Shown here: one piece after another, positions 1-7,481 of the stretch
Layout: each line of letters begins with the position of its first letter
Position numbering within the stretch: position 1 is the stretch's first letter
Assembly (NCBI RefSeq): GCF_005503365.1
Contig: NZ_SCML01000049.1
Location: forward strand, 1-47,175
Source: Hydrogenophaga sp. 2FB
GTDB taxonomy: Bacteria; Pseudomonadota; Gammaproteobacteria; Burkholderiales; Burkholderiaceae_C
DNA: 47,175 nucleotides
Direction: 5' to 3'
Position numbers and translations under genes: made by a program
The notes under the pieces: model-generated
The model's input: only the letters and a program-made list of their open reading frames with translations
Told to the model about the DNA's origin: nothing
Database searches by the model: none

Positions 1-208
1 CCCCACCGCCGCCAGGTTTGTTCTCCACCACCACCGGTTGGCCCCACATCGCCGCAAGTTTGTCGGCCACGAGCCGCGCGGTGGCGTCCATGCCCGCGCC
101 GGGTGCGGTGGCCACCAGCAGCTTCACGGGGCCGGAAGGAAAGCGCTCCTCGGCATGGGCGCTGCCCAGGGCGAGGCATGTCAACAGGGGAATGAGGAAG
201 TGACGCAT
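1..208 (-). CDS. Bug/TctC-family periplasmic binding protein, truncated by the window edge
   Basis: Only the first 69 codons lie in the window. The start is ATG at 208-206 (Met-Arg-His-Phe-Leu). Residues 1-18 form a signal peptide ending in Ala-His-Ala. After it comes the usual Bug opening: a beta strand (PVKLLVATAPGAGMDATAR) and then VVVENKPGGGG. These are the two ligand-loop signatures of the tripartite tricarboxylate transporter binding-protein family. It is the last visible gene of the minus-strand aromatic-acid operon, 51 bases after the maleate isomerase. No TctA or TctB membrane subunit is seen nearby. The ligand cannot be told from sequence, though the operon context suggests an aromatic or dicarboxylic acid. 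Confidence 0.85.
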   Translation of the reverse strand, partial: MRHFLIPLLTCLALGSAHAEERFPSGPVKLLVATAPGAGMDATARLVADKLAAMWGQPVVVENKPGGGG

Positions 209-259
209 GGGGGTCTCCAGATCGTTGTGTTGTGGGTTGTTCAGAAAAGGGCTTGCGCC

Positions 260-1009
260 TTACGCGACCTCAAGCAAACGCCCATAGCCCGGCACCCGCG
301 CATCCAGTCCCAGCAGGTCGAGCATGTTCCGCGCGGTGCACACCGCCGTGGAGGTCACCGGAATGCCCAGGCGGTCCTGCGCCTGCTGGATTGCCGGCAG
401 CGAAGGCATCTGCACGCAGGCCGACAACACCACCACGTCCACGTTGGCGGTGTTGAGTTTCTTCACGTCGTCGAGCAACTGCATTGGATCGCGCCGCCCC
501 ACTTCGAGGTTGTCCGGGATCTCGAAGCACAGGCTGTCCACCACCTCGATGCCTTCGTTCTCGATGTACGCCACCACCTTGGCGGTCAGTGGCTTCATGT
601 AGGGGGCCATGAGCGAGACCTTCTTCGCGCCGAGCTTGTGCAGGCCATGGATCAACGCGCCCGCCGAGGTCATGACCCGGCTCTGCGCGCCGTTGTCCGC
701 CACGATCTTGGCGAAGTCGTCCTCGACGTCCCGGTGATAGCCCAGCCCCTGCGCCATGATGGCCACCAGGCAGGCGGTGCTCATCACGTCGACGCGCGCG
801 TCGGACAACTCGGCCGCGCAGCGCAGGCCCTCGCGGTTCATGGCGGCGAGTTCTTCGGGCGTCACGCGGTGCATGCGCATGCGGCTGGAATGGAAGGTGA
901 AGCGTTCCGCGTGATCAGCCTCGCGGCGGCGCAGGATGCGCGGAATCTCCGTCTCCATCGTGGTGTTCGAGCTGGGCACGATCTGCCCGATGCGGTAGAG
1001 GGTTTTCAT
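260..1009 (-). CDS. Maleate cis-trans isomerase (Asp/Glu racemase superfamily)
   Basis: A 249-aa cytoplasmic protein with the N-terminal signature QIVPSSNTTMETEIPRIL of maleate isomerases (NicE, MaiA). The two catalytic cysteines of the family are at about Cys80 (MSTACLVAIM) and Cys198 (LSACVQMPS), close to the spacing in characterised enzymes (Cys76/Cys194 or Cys82/Cys200). The expected reaction is maleate to fumarate, without cofactor. Arylmalonate decarboxylase-like relatives are less likely because of the paired cysteines and the opening motif. The start ATG (1009) overlaps the stop of the thioesterase as ATGA, so the two are translationally coupled. It marks the end of a ring-degradation route that feeds the TCA cycle. 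Confidence 0.88.
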   Translation of the reverse strand: MKTLYRIGQIVPSSNTTMETEIPRILRRREADHAERFTFHSSRMRMHRVTPEELAAMNREGLRCAAELSDARVDVMSTACLVAIMAQGLGYHRDVEDDFAKIVADNGAQSRVMTSAGALIHGLHKLGAKKVSLMAPYMKPLTAKVVAYIENEGIEVVDSLCFEIPDNLEVGRRDPMQLLDDVKKLNTANVDVVVLSACVQMPSLPAIQQAQDRLGIPVTSTAVCTARNMLDLLGLDARVPGYGRLLEVA

Positions 1010-1464
1010 GGTGTGTCTTGCAGCAGGTGCTGCGTCAAGGCCTCGCGGTAGGCGGGCGGAATGGGAACGCTGTGGCGCTCGCCGTTTTTCGGAATGCAGA
1101 TCGGCGTGAAGCGTCCGACGAACACCTCGCGCCCACTGGCCTGGTAGGCGCGCACGCGCAGGTCGAAGCTGCTGCGGCGCAGTTCGGCCACGCTCACCTG
1201 CAGGAGGCATTCGTCGTCGGGCCACAGCGCCCCGCGAAAGTCCATGTCGAGTCCGCGGCAGGGCGTGTCCACGCCGACCGCCAGGAGGAACTCGCGGTAG
1301 TTCAGCTCGGTCAGGTTGGCGTAGAACAGGTTCGCCGCGCCCAGCATGTACTCCACGAACTTGCCGGTGTAGACGACGCCGGCCGGGTCGCAATCGGCCC
1401 AGCGCACGCGGCGCCGGATGACGAAGGGCACGCGGCTGACGACGCTTTCGACACTCTCCACCAT
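1006..1464 (-). CDS. Hotdog-fold acyl-CoA thioesterase (4HBT family)
   Basis: A 152-aa hotdog protein. The motif VRWADCDPAGVVYTGKFVEY at about residues 21-40 is the 4-hydroxybenzoyl-CoA thioesterase active-site signature; the Asp of DPAG is the usual catalytic residue. The start chosen is ATG 1464, two bases after the monooxygenase stop; an ATG-initiated frame 36 bases upstream would overlap that gene. Placed after an aryl-acid ligase and an aryl-CoA-type hydroxylase, it most likely releases the hydroxylated aromatic acid from CoA before ring cleavage, as inferred from analogous salicylyl-CoA/gentisyl-CoA routes. Substrate unproven. Confidence 0.85.
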   Translation of the reverse strand: MVESVESVVSRVPFVIRRRVRWADCDPAGVVYTGKFVEYMLGAANLFYANLTELNYREFLLAVGVDTPCRGLDMDFRGALWPDDECLLQVSVAELRRSSFDLRVRAYQASGREVFVGRFTPICIPKNGERHSVPIPPAYREALTQHLLQDTP

Positions 1465-1466
1465 GG

Positions 1467-2630
1467 TCACGCCGGCGCGGCGACCACGCCGGCGCTGCAC
1501 AGCTCCGAGTAGAGCTGGGGATAGGACGAGGCCAGCCGCGCATCGCTCACGCGGCCGGTGCGCGTCATGAAGCGGTAGACGAACTCGTGCGCGCTGTAGC
1601 GGTCCATCCAGTCGCCAATGTCCTCGTACCAGCGGTACGAGCGCTCGGACGCACCGATGAGCTTGTCCTTCTCAGGCCTGCGCTGGGTCTCGAAGGCGCG
1701 CAGCTTGTCGGCCGCCGTGCCCGGCGCGTCGCACACCGCTGCGGCCAGGGCGATGGCGTCTTCCATCGCGATGCGCGTGCCCGAGCCGATGGAGAAATGC
1801 GCGCTGGTCTGCGCATCGCCGATCAGCACCTTGTGGCCGCTCACCCAGCGGTCATTGCGGATCACCGGGAACTGGCGCCACAGCGAGTTGTTCGACAACA
1901 AGGGGTGACCGTCCAGCTCGGCGGCGAACACCTGCTCGAACAGTTCGCGGCGTTGATCGAGCGACATGCGCTCCATGCCGAACTGCTGCCACGTGGCGTC
2001 GTCGCACTCGGCGACGAAGGTGCTGTTCTCGTCGGTGTAGGGGTAGTAGTGCGCGATGAAGCTGCCGCCCTGGAATTTGCGGAACACCAGCGCGGGCGTG
2101 GCGAAGGCCTTGCCGACGCCGAACCAGGCGAAGCGGTTGGTGAGCTGGGAGCGCCGGGTGTCGAACCCGGCTTCGTCGCCGCCGCGCACGATCGAGTTGA
2201 CGCCGTCGGCGCCGACGAGGATGTCGGCGTCCGCGAGCCCATGGTCGGCGCGCTGGCCCAGGTTCTCCAGGCGCGCGCCGCTGCGCAGTTCCACACCCTC
2301 GCGCAAGGCCGCGTCCTGCAGCACCCGCAGCAGGTCGATGCGCCGGATCGCGCCGCCCTTGCCGGGCCGCTCGACGACGATGGACTGCTCGTTGAGCGTG
2401 ATCACCTGGCGGTCGGTGAAGGTCATCTTGCGCACCAGCGCGTCGTGGCTGGCCTCGTCGGCCAAGCGCAGGTTGTTGCGGCCGGAATCGGCCATCACCA
2501 CGCCGAAGCCGAAGGTCGCGTCCGGCGGGTTCTGTTCCAGCACCACCACGGGCCAGTCCGGCTGGCGCTTGCGCACCAGCATCGCGAAGTACAGTCCGGC
2601 GGGGCCGCCGCCAATCACCGCGATCTTCAT
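1467..2630 (-). CDS. FAD-dependent aryl-CoA monooxygenase, salicylyl-CoA 5-hydroxylase-like
   Basis: A 387-aa class A flavoprotein monooxygenase. It opens with the Rossmann motif MKIAVIGGGPAGLYFAMLV, followed by PPDATFGFGVVMAD, a stretch typical of salicylyl-CoA 5-hydroxylase (SdgC) and the N-terminal half of 2-aminobenzoyl-CoA monooxygenase/reductase. A second FAD/NAD(P)H signature (ADILVGADGVNS) lies near residues 145-157 and GDAQTSAHFSIGSGTR near 278. Compared with the bifunctional members it lacks the C-terminal old-yellow-enzyme reductase domain, so only hydroxylation is expected. The start at 2630 overlaps the upstream small gene as ATGA. The likely reaction is ring hydroxylation of an aryl-CoA made by the ligase at 3468-5171. 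Confidence 0.85.
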   Translation of the reverse strand: MKIAVIGGGPAGLYFAMLVRKRQPDWPVVVLEQNPPDATFGFGVVMADSGRNNLRLADEASHDALVRKMTFTDRQVITLNEQSIVVERPGKGGAIRRIDLLRVLQDAALREGVELRSGARLENLGQRADHGLADADILVGADGVNSIVRGGDEAGFDTRRSQLTNRFAWFGVGKAFATPALVFRKFQGGSFIAHYYPYTDENSTFVAECDDATWQQFGMERMSLDQRRELFEQVFAAELDGHPLLSNNSLWRQFPVIRNDRWVSGHKVLIGDAQTSAHFSIGSGTRIAMEDAIALAAAVCDAPGTAADKLRAFETQRRPEKDKLIGASERSYRWYEDIGDWMDRYSAHEFVYRFMTRTGRVSDARLASSYPQLYSELCSAGVVAAPA

Positions 2631-2887
2631 GGTGTGCTCCCGTCCACGATGCGCAGCGTGTCCTTGTCGAACTGCACCACCTGGCCGAGCAGGCCACCGG
2701 TCAGCGCGCCGTTCCACACCGCGGGTTTGAAGCCGAGTTCCTTGCGCGAGAAGCGCAACTCGTGGTCGCCCGCGATGCACCAGTAGCCCTTGCGCGGGCC
2801 GGTGACGCGCAGGTCCTGGCGCTCGCGCGCGTGCTGCACCAGCGGCAGGAATTCCTCGACGTCCAGAACGAAGATGGTGGGCATCAT
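2627..2887 (-). CDS. Small protein of unknown function in the aryl-CoA operon
   Basis: An 86-aa soluble protein beginning MMPTIFVLDVEEF; I do not recognise its family. It has no signal peptide, no membrane segment and one cysteine (GYWCIAG, near residue 37). Predicted character is mixed alpha/beta with a basic and aromatic middle (VTGPRKGYW, FSRKELGFKPAVWNG). It is translationally coupled on both sides: its ATG overlaps the stop of the VOC gene and its TGA overlaps the start of the monooxygenase. This implies a stoichiometric or partner role, for example a small subunit or accessory factor of one of those enzymes, but that is inference only. Confidence 0.75.
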   Translation of the reverse strand: MMPTIFVLDVEEFLPLVQHARERQDLRVTGPRKGYWCIAGDHELRFSRKELGFKPAVWNGALTGGLLGQVVQFDKDTLRIVDGSTP

Positions 2888-3471
2888 GCGGCCTCCAGTT
2901 CGCGCGCGAGTTCGGTGCCTTTGCGGCGCCAGACGTCGTCGATGCAGGTGAGCGCGCCGGGTGTCTGTGAGAGCGCCACGGCCGCGTCGATGGTGCGCCC
3001 CGCGTCGGCGATGTCGAGTTCGCTGAACGGGCGCGCCTGCCAGGTGATCTCGATGGAATAGCCGTTGGGGTCGTTGAAGTAGATCGACTCGATCACCTCG
3101 TGGCGGATCTGGTAGTTCATCGCGATGCCGGCGGCCTCGACCTTGGCGCGGCATTCCAGCAGTTGCTCGCGCGTCTCCACGCGCCACGCGGTGTGGGTCG
3201 CCTTGTAGCGGTAGTCCGGCCGCGGTGTGGCGAAGTCGGGCTGGTCCGCGCCGATGTAATAGAAGAAGGCGATGGTGCTGCCGTTGCCGCTGTCGAAGAA
3301 GAAGTGCAGGAAGTCGGCGTGGTCGTCGGGGCCCCAGCCGCGCGCGGAGATCGCGTGCACCAGCGGCAGGCCGAGCAGGTCGCGGTAGAAGTGAACCGTT
3401 TCGGCCAGCTTCCAGGTGGGGCGGGCCGTGTGGTGAACGCCCTGCAGCGGCAGGGTGGCGGGTGTGCTCAT
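2884..3471 (-). CDS. VOC-family protein, possible ring-cleaving dioxygenase or isomerase
   Basis: A 195-aa vicinal-oxygen-chelate protein with one glyoxalase/extradiol fold. Candidate metal ligands are His13/His14 (GVHHTARP), His93 (ATHTAW) and Glu141 (NDPNGYSIEITW), which fit the two-His-one-Glu facial triad of extradiol dioxygenases. The length is that of a single beta-alpha-beta pair plus a C-terminal helix tail. The operon has no cupin gentisate dioxygenase and no NicX homologue, so this is the only obvious candidate for ring cleavage. A lyase or isomerase role cannot be excluded. The ATG at 3471 overlaps the ligase stop (ATGA), and its own stop overlaps the next gene. Confidence 0.8.
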   Translation of the reverse strand: MSTPATLPLQGVHHTARPTWKLAETVHFYRDLLGLPLVHAISARGWGPDDHADFLHFFFDSGNGSTIAFFYYIGADQPDFATPRPDYRYKATHTAWRVETREQLLECRAKVEAAGIAMNYQIRHEVIESIYFNDPNGYSIEITWQARPFSELDIADAGRTIDAAVALSQTPGALTCIDDVWRRKGTELARELEAA

Positions 3472-5171
3472 GTTGCTTGTCCTTCCTTGGCCAACGCTTC
3501 CGCGGCCAGCTTGTCCACGATGATCTGCTTGAGCAGCAGCTTGCTTAACTTCCCCGTCTTGGTCATGGGGAACTCCGTGACCGGCTCGACGCGCTCCGGC
3601 CACTTGAATTTCGCCAAGCCTTCCTGCTGCAGGAACGCGCCGAGTTCCTTCACGGTGGGCGCGGTCTGTCCCGGCTTGGGCTGGATGAAGGCGCAGGCGC
3701 GCTCGCCCAGCACCGGGTCGGGCATGGCGCAGATCTGCACGTTGGTCACGGCGGGATGGCGGCGCACGATGACCTCGACCTCTTCGCAGTTGATCTTTTC
3801 GCCGCCACGGCTCACCACGTCTTTGGTGCGGCCGCGGAACTGGAAGTAGCGCACGCCACCGATCGTCCTGGCCTGCATCAGGTCGCCCGAGCGGTAGAAG
3901 CCATCGCTCGTGAACGCCTCGCGGTTGCGTTCCTCGGCCTGGTAGTAACCATGGATGGTGTACGGCCCCCTGAAAGCGCTTTCGCCTTCGACGCCGTCTT
4001 CGGTGATGCGCTGTTCGGTGCCGGGCACGAGCAGCTGGACCTCGTCGAACTCGGAGACGGGCCGACCGATCATCGTGTCCTGCACCTCCTGCGGGTCGCT
4101 CTCGCGCGTGAGCATGATCACGCCTTCGGTCATGCCGAAGATGTGCCGCACGGGCGCGCCCAGAATGGGACGCAGGTGCGGCGCGCCGTTGGGTGCGATC
4201 ACGCCGCGCAGGCGCGAGAGCCGGAGCTCGCCCGATTCCAGCGCCGGCTGGATGCGCGCGAGCACCGCGCCCACCGAGGCCCAGGTGGGCTGGTAACGCT
4301 GCAGCACGGCGATCATCTCGTCGCCCTGCAGGCTGGAGCTGATGACGATAGCGCCGCCCGACATCAGGAAGGGGCCGAAGCAGCAACCCATGTTGAGGTT
4401 GTGCATCATGGGCAGCGGCATGAACAGCACGTCGTCCGGCCCATAGCCGTTGACGCGCGCGACGCTGCGCATGTTGTAGAGGTATTCGCTGTGGAAGCGC
4501 GGGATGATCTTGGGCACGCCGGTGGTGCCACCGGAGAGCTGGAACACCGCGACCTGGAACGGATCGCGCGGCACTTGCCGCAGCAGCGCGCGGGCTTCTT
4601 CATGGCCCATGCCGTCGATGAGCGCTTGCAGGCCGATTGCGCCGTCGCGCGGTTCGCCGCGCGCCTGCACGATGTGGTCAACGCCCGGCAGTTGCGCACG
4701 CATGCGCTGGGCAAACACGACGTCGTCGAACTTCGGGTCATCGCCCTGCACGAGGTGCAGCCGTGCCTCGCTCAACTGGCCCAGGTAACCGATCTCGTGT
4801 TCGCGGTGCGCGGCCAACGTGCACACCGGAATCAGCGAGGCCTTGAGGCAGGCCAGGAAGGCGACCACCAGCTCGTGGCTGTTGCCCGCCTGGAAGATCA
4901 CCCGGTCCAGCGGGCGCATGCCCAGGCGCAGCAGGCCGGCGGCCAGCCGGTCCGTCCGCACGTCCAGTTCGGCATAGCTGAGGTGGCCCGAAGGCCCCAC
5001 CAGGGCGGGCCGCTGCGCGTGGCGCTGCACGGCGGCGGCGAAGCCGTCGACCAGCGTCTCGCGCGTGAGCGCGCCCGCGGCCATGTAGCGCTGCAGCGTG
5101 TCCGGTGGCGGGTAGACCACCCCGGGCATGCGAACGTCGGGCTCGAAATTCACAGAGACGCTCCCATTCAT
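3468..5171 (-). CDS. Aryl-acid AMP/CoA ligase, EntE/SdgA-like
   Basis: A 567-aa ANL-superfamily adenylating enzyme. The P-loop reads FQLSGGTTGVPKIIPRFHSE (about residues 190-210), the form seen in 2,3-dihydroxybenzoate-AMP and salicylyl-AMP ligases. The A5-type motif is FGMTEG, A7 is YRSGDLM, A8 is GRTKDVVSRGGEKINCEEVE, and the catalytic lysine is in MTKTGKLSK near the C terminus. It should adenylate an aromatic carboxylic acid and probably hand it to CoA; no separate SdgB-like CoA-transferring partner is seen. The C-terminal stop overlaps the VOC start and the start overlaps the Bug stop (ATGA). Fatty-acid ligases are less likely given the EntE-like P-loop. Confidence 0.87.
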   Translation of the reverse strand: MNGSVSVNFEPDVRMPGVVYPPPDTLQRYMAAGALTRETLVDGFAAAVQRHAQRPALVGPSGHLSYAELDVRTDRLAAGLLRLGMRPLDRVIFQAGNSHELVVAFLACLKASLIPVCTLAAHREHEIGYLGQLSEARLHLVQGDDPKFDDVVFAQRMRAQLPGVDHIVQARGEPRDGAIGLQALIDGMGHEEARALLRQVPRDPFQVAVFQLSGGTTGVPKIIPRFHSEYLYNMRSVARVNGYGPDDVLFMPLPMMHNLNMGCCFGPFLMSGGAIVISSSLQGDEMIAVLQRYQPTWASVGAVLARIQPALESGELRLSRLRGVIAPNGAPHLRPILGAPVRHIFGMTEGVIMLTRESDPQEVQDTMIGRPVSEFDEVQLLVPGTEQRITEDGVEGESAFRGPYTIHGYYQAEERNREAFTSDGFYRSGDLMQARTIGGVRYFQFRGRTKDVVSRGGEKINCEEVEVIVRRHPAVTNVQICAMPDPVLGERACAFIQPKPGQTAPTVKELGAFLQQEGLAKFKWPERVEPVTEFPMTKTGKLSKLLLKQIIVDKLAAEALAKEGQAT

Positions 5172-6139
5172 TCGGGTTGCAGACCCATGGACTTCACGAC
5201 GCCGCCGAACAGCGCTTTCTGCTGCCGCACGAAGCTCGCCGATTCGTCCAGCGTCGAGATCCTGGGGTAGGTGCCCAGGCTGTGCAGGCGCGCCACCACC
5301 TCGGGCCGCTTGAGCGCTTCGTTCAGCTCGGTGTTCAAGCGCTGCAGCACATCGCGCGGCGTGCCCTTGGGGGCGTGCAGCGTGAACCAGCCGTACACCA
5401 CGAGGCCGGGCACGGTGTCCTTCGCCAGCGGAATGCCTTCCAGGCCGGGCAGCACCGTGTCGGCGGCGACCGCCAGCGCGTTGAGCTTGCCGCCTTTGAC
5501 GAGCGGAATCAACGGCGTGACGCCGTCCGTGTACATCTGGATGTCACCCGCCAGCACCGACTGGATGCCCTGCGGCGTGCCGGAGAACGGGACGTGGCGC
5601 AGGACGGCGCCCGACTTGTCGGCCAGCAGCGCGTTCGCGAGGTGCGGAATGGACGTGCGCGTCGGGTTGCCGGCCATCACCGTGTCGGGTTGGGACTTGG
5701 CCAAGGCAATCGCTTCGGCCAGCGTCTTGATGCCGGACTTCGGGTTCGCCGTGTACAGCATCGGGGTCACGCCCACGGTGCCGATGGTGTCGAAGTCGCG
5801 CTCGATCTCGAAGGTGGCGGCCTTGTAGGTCAGCGGTGTGACGGTGGCCACAGCGGCCTGCACGAGGCCGATGGTGTAGCCGTCGGGCGGCGCCGCTTTG
5901 AGGGCGCTCATCACCACGATGCCGCCGGCACCCACTTTGTTTTCCACGATGGCGGTCTGGCCGAACCCCTTGCCCAGCGCGTCCGCGATCAGGCGGGCCA
6001 TGATGTCCGGCGCACTGCCCGGTGCCGAGGACACGTAGACGCGGATCATCTTGCTCGGATACGGCTGCGCTTGCGCCGGGATGGCGCAGGCGAGGGCCAG
6101 GGTGGCCATCGCCGCAAGCAGGCGTGGTAAATGTTTCAT
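5168..6139 (-). CDS. Bug/TctC-family periplasmic solute-binding protein
   Basis: A 323-aa exported protein with a signal peptide (residues 1-24, ending AQAQ) followed by YPSKMIRVYVSSAPGSAPDIMAR and AIVENKVGAGGIVVMSAL. These are the two conserved loops that cradle a carboxylate in Bug proteins, and AAPPDGYTIG is the third family signature. It sits second in the aromatic-acid operon, between the alpha/beta hydrolase and the ligase, and overlaps the ligase start by ATGA. It probably captures the aromatic acid that the ligase activates. No TctA/TctB permease is present in the window, so it must use a remote membrane pair or act as a sensor. Confidence 0.9.
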   Translation of the reverse strand: MKHLPRLLAAMATLALACAIPAQAQPYPSKMIRVYVSSAPGSAPDIMARLIADALGKGFGQTAIVENKVGAGGIVVMSALKAAPPDGYTIGLVQAAVATVTPLTYKAATFEIERDFDTIGTVGVTPMLYTANPKSGIKTLAEAIALAKSQPDTVMAGNPTRTSIPHLANALLADKSGAVLRHVPFSGTPQGIQSVLAGDIQMYTDGVTPLIPLVKGGKLNALAVAADTVLPGLEGIPLAKDTVPGLVVYGWFTLHAPKGTPRDVLQRLNTELNEALKRPEVVARLHSLGTYPRISTLDESASFVRQQKALFGGVVKSMGLQPE

Positions 6140-6164
6140 GCTGGTCTCCTGGTGTTGTGAATCG

Positions 6165-7361
6165 TCAGTGGCGGGCGTTGTGCTTCAACCATTCCTGCAG
6201 GTGGCGCCCCACGACCACCTGCCCGGGTTCTTCGCCATCGGCCAGGGCCATGCCATGGTGGTTGCCCCGGACCTTGATGCGCTGCTTGTCGCTGCTGCCC
6301 AGCGATGCGTAGATGGCGTCCATGTCGCTCGGGAAGGCCGCCTGGTCGCCGGTGTAGTCGAGCATCAGCGTCGGCACGGTCAGCTCCGCGCCGAACTGGT
6401 CGAAGCTTGCGCGTGAGGTGATGCCGGACCAGGTGGACAGCCACGATTCCGGCGTGATCAGGCGCGCGAACGCGACGCTGCCCATGTTGGAGGCGAACGG
6501 GTCCGCGCCCCAGAGCGAGCCCACCGCGCGGTCCGACGGGTCGATGGAGAGATCCCAGCAACGCAGGTCCGCGTCGGTGCGCCACAGCGTGAGGATGGGC
6601 GTGTAGGCGGCCTTGCGGCGCAGCACCGACGGCGCCGATGCGCCCAGCGCCTTGAGTTCCTTGCGCGCGGCGGCGCGCTCGCGCAACAAAGCCTTGGCCA
6701 TGCCGTCGATGCGCTCCACGCGCTGGCGCTGCGCGGCGCGGTACGCCTGCACGAAGCTGGTTGCGTACCGCGACGACGCGGGCGGCCTGGCGAAACCGTT
6801 GTCTTCGCTGAAAGGGTCCAAGGCCGCATCCACCGAGAACGGGTCCGCTTCGTCCGTCACCGACGGGTCGATGCCATTCATGAGCAGCTTGCCCTGGCCC
6901 GGGTGCGGCGACACCAGCACCAGCGCGTCGGGCGCGGGCATGTCCGCTTCGGCGAGCTTCACGGGCCGGCCGGCCGGCGTGTCGGTCAGGCGCCGCTCGG
7001 GACTGCGCAGGGCCTGCTGCGTGTAGAAGCCGTACAGGCCCGCGCCACCCGAGGTGCCCAACAAGGTCACGTGCTCGAAGCCGAGCTTGCGCAACTGGGC
7101 CACACCGGCCGCCACATCGAGCAGCGCCACCTCGTGCTCCAGGCGCAGGTCCGAACCGATGGAGCGCGGCGCCTGCACCCAGGCGGCACACCCTGCGTCG
7201 AGCACGTCGGGCACCAGATAGGGCGTGCCCGAGAACTCGCGCGGGTGCATCAGGCAGATCACCGACTTTTCCCGACCCGTCTGCGTGTACAGGAAGCCGA
7301 GCGTGCGCTGTCCATCCGCCGTTCTCAAGGCATGGGGCCGCAGCGTGTAAGGCCGGTCCAT
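6165..7361 (-). CDS. Alpha/beta hydrolase
   Basis: A 398-aa cytoplasmic protein with an alpha/beta-hydrolase core. The nucleophile elbow is LLGTSGGAGL with Ser104. A candidate acid is in TLMLDYTGDQAAF (about residue 345) and a candidate His is in VRGNHHGMAL near residue 373. The chain is longer than simple esterases because of an extra helical insertion between about residues 150 and 310. It is the promoter-proximal gene of the aromatic-acid operon, divergent from the TetR regulator. An ester, amide or ring-cleavage product could be the substrate. The start at ATG 7361 has no clear ribosome site; a TTG at 7430 is the alternative. Confidence 0.75.
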   Translation of the reverse strand: MDRPYTLRPHALRTADGQRTLGFLYTQTGREKSVICLMHPREFSGTPYLVPDVLDAGCAAWVQAPRSIGSDLRLEHEVALLDVAAGVAQLRKLGFEHVTLLGTSGGAGLYGFYTQQALRSPERRLTDTPAGRPVKLAEADMPAPDALVLVSPHPGQGKLLMNGIDPSVTDEADPFSVDAALDPFSEDNGFARPPASSRYATSFVQAYRAAQRQRVERIDGMAKALLRERAAARKELKALGASAPSVLRRKAAYTPILTLWRTDADLRCWDLSIDPSDRAVGSLWGADPFASNMGSVAFARLITPESWLSTWSGITSRASFDQFGAELTVPTLMLDYTGDQAAFPSDMDAIYASLGSSDKQRIKVRGNHHGMALADGEEPGQVVVGRHLQEWLKHNARH

Positions 7362-7446
7362 GCGCTGGGGGTTCCAGCCCGCGCCGCGCAAGCCGGCGGT
7401 GACGGCTGGTTTTTTGATGTCCTGGTTCAAGGCGATTCCGATTAAA

Positions 7447-7480
7447 TTGACGGTCAGTAAATTAATGGTACGGTAATATT
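7447..7480. promoter_or_regulatory. AT-rich divergent promoter/operator between alpha/beta hydrolase and TetR gene
   Basis: This short AT-rich block in GC-rich surroundings lies between the divergent hydrolase and TetR genes. It contains the perfect palindrome TGACGGTCA (7448-7456) and a weaker inverted repeat ATTAATG-GTA-CGGTAAT (7462-7478). A TTGACG hexamer is at 7447-7452 and a TAATAT at 7474-7479, but their spacing is too long for one promoter. It is the natural place for the TetR protein to bind; this is inference from layout. Confidence 0.5.
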
Positions 7481-7481
7481 G

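Noticed and set aside
3756..5270. Plus-strand open frame opposite the ligase gene
   Set aside because: It gives a His/Ala/Gln-rich translation, no motif, and lies antisense to the ligase with clear A5-A10 motifs.
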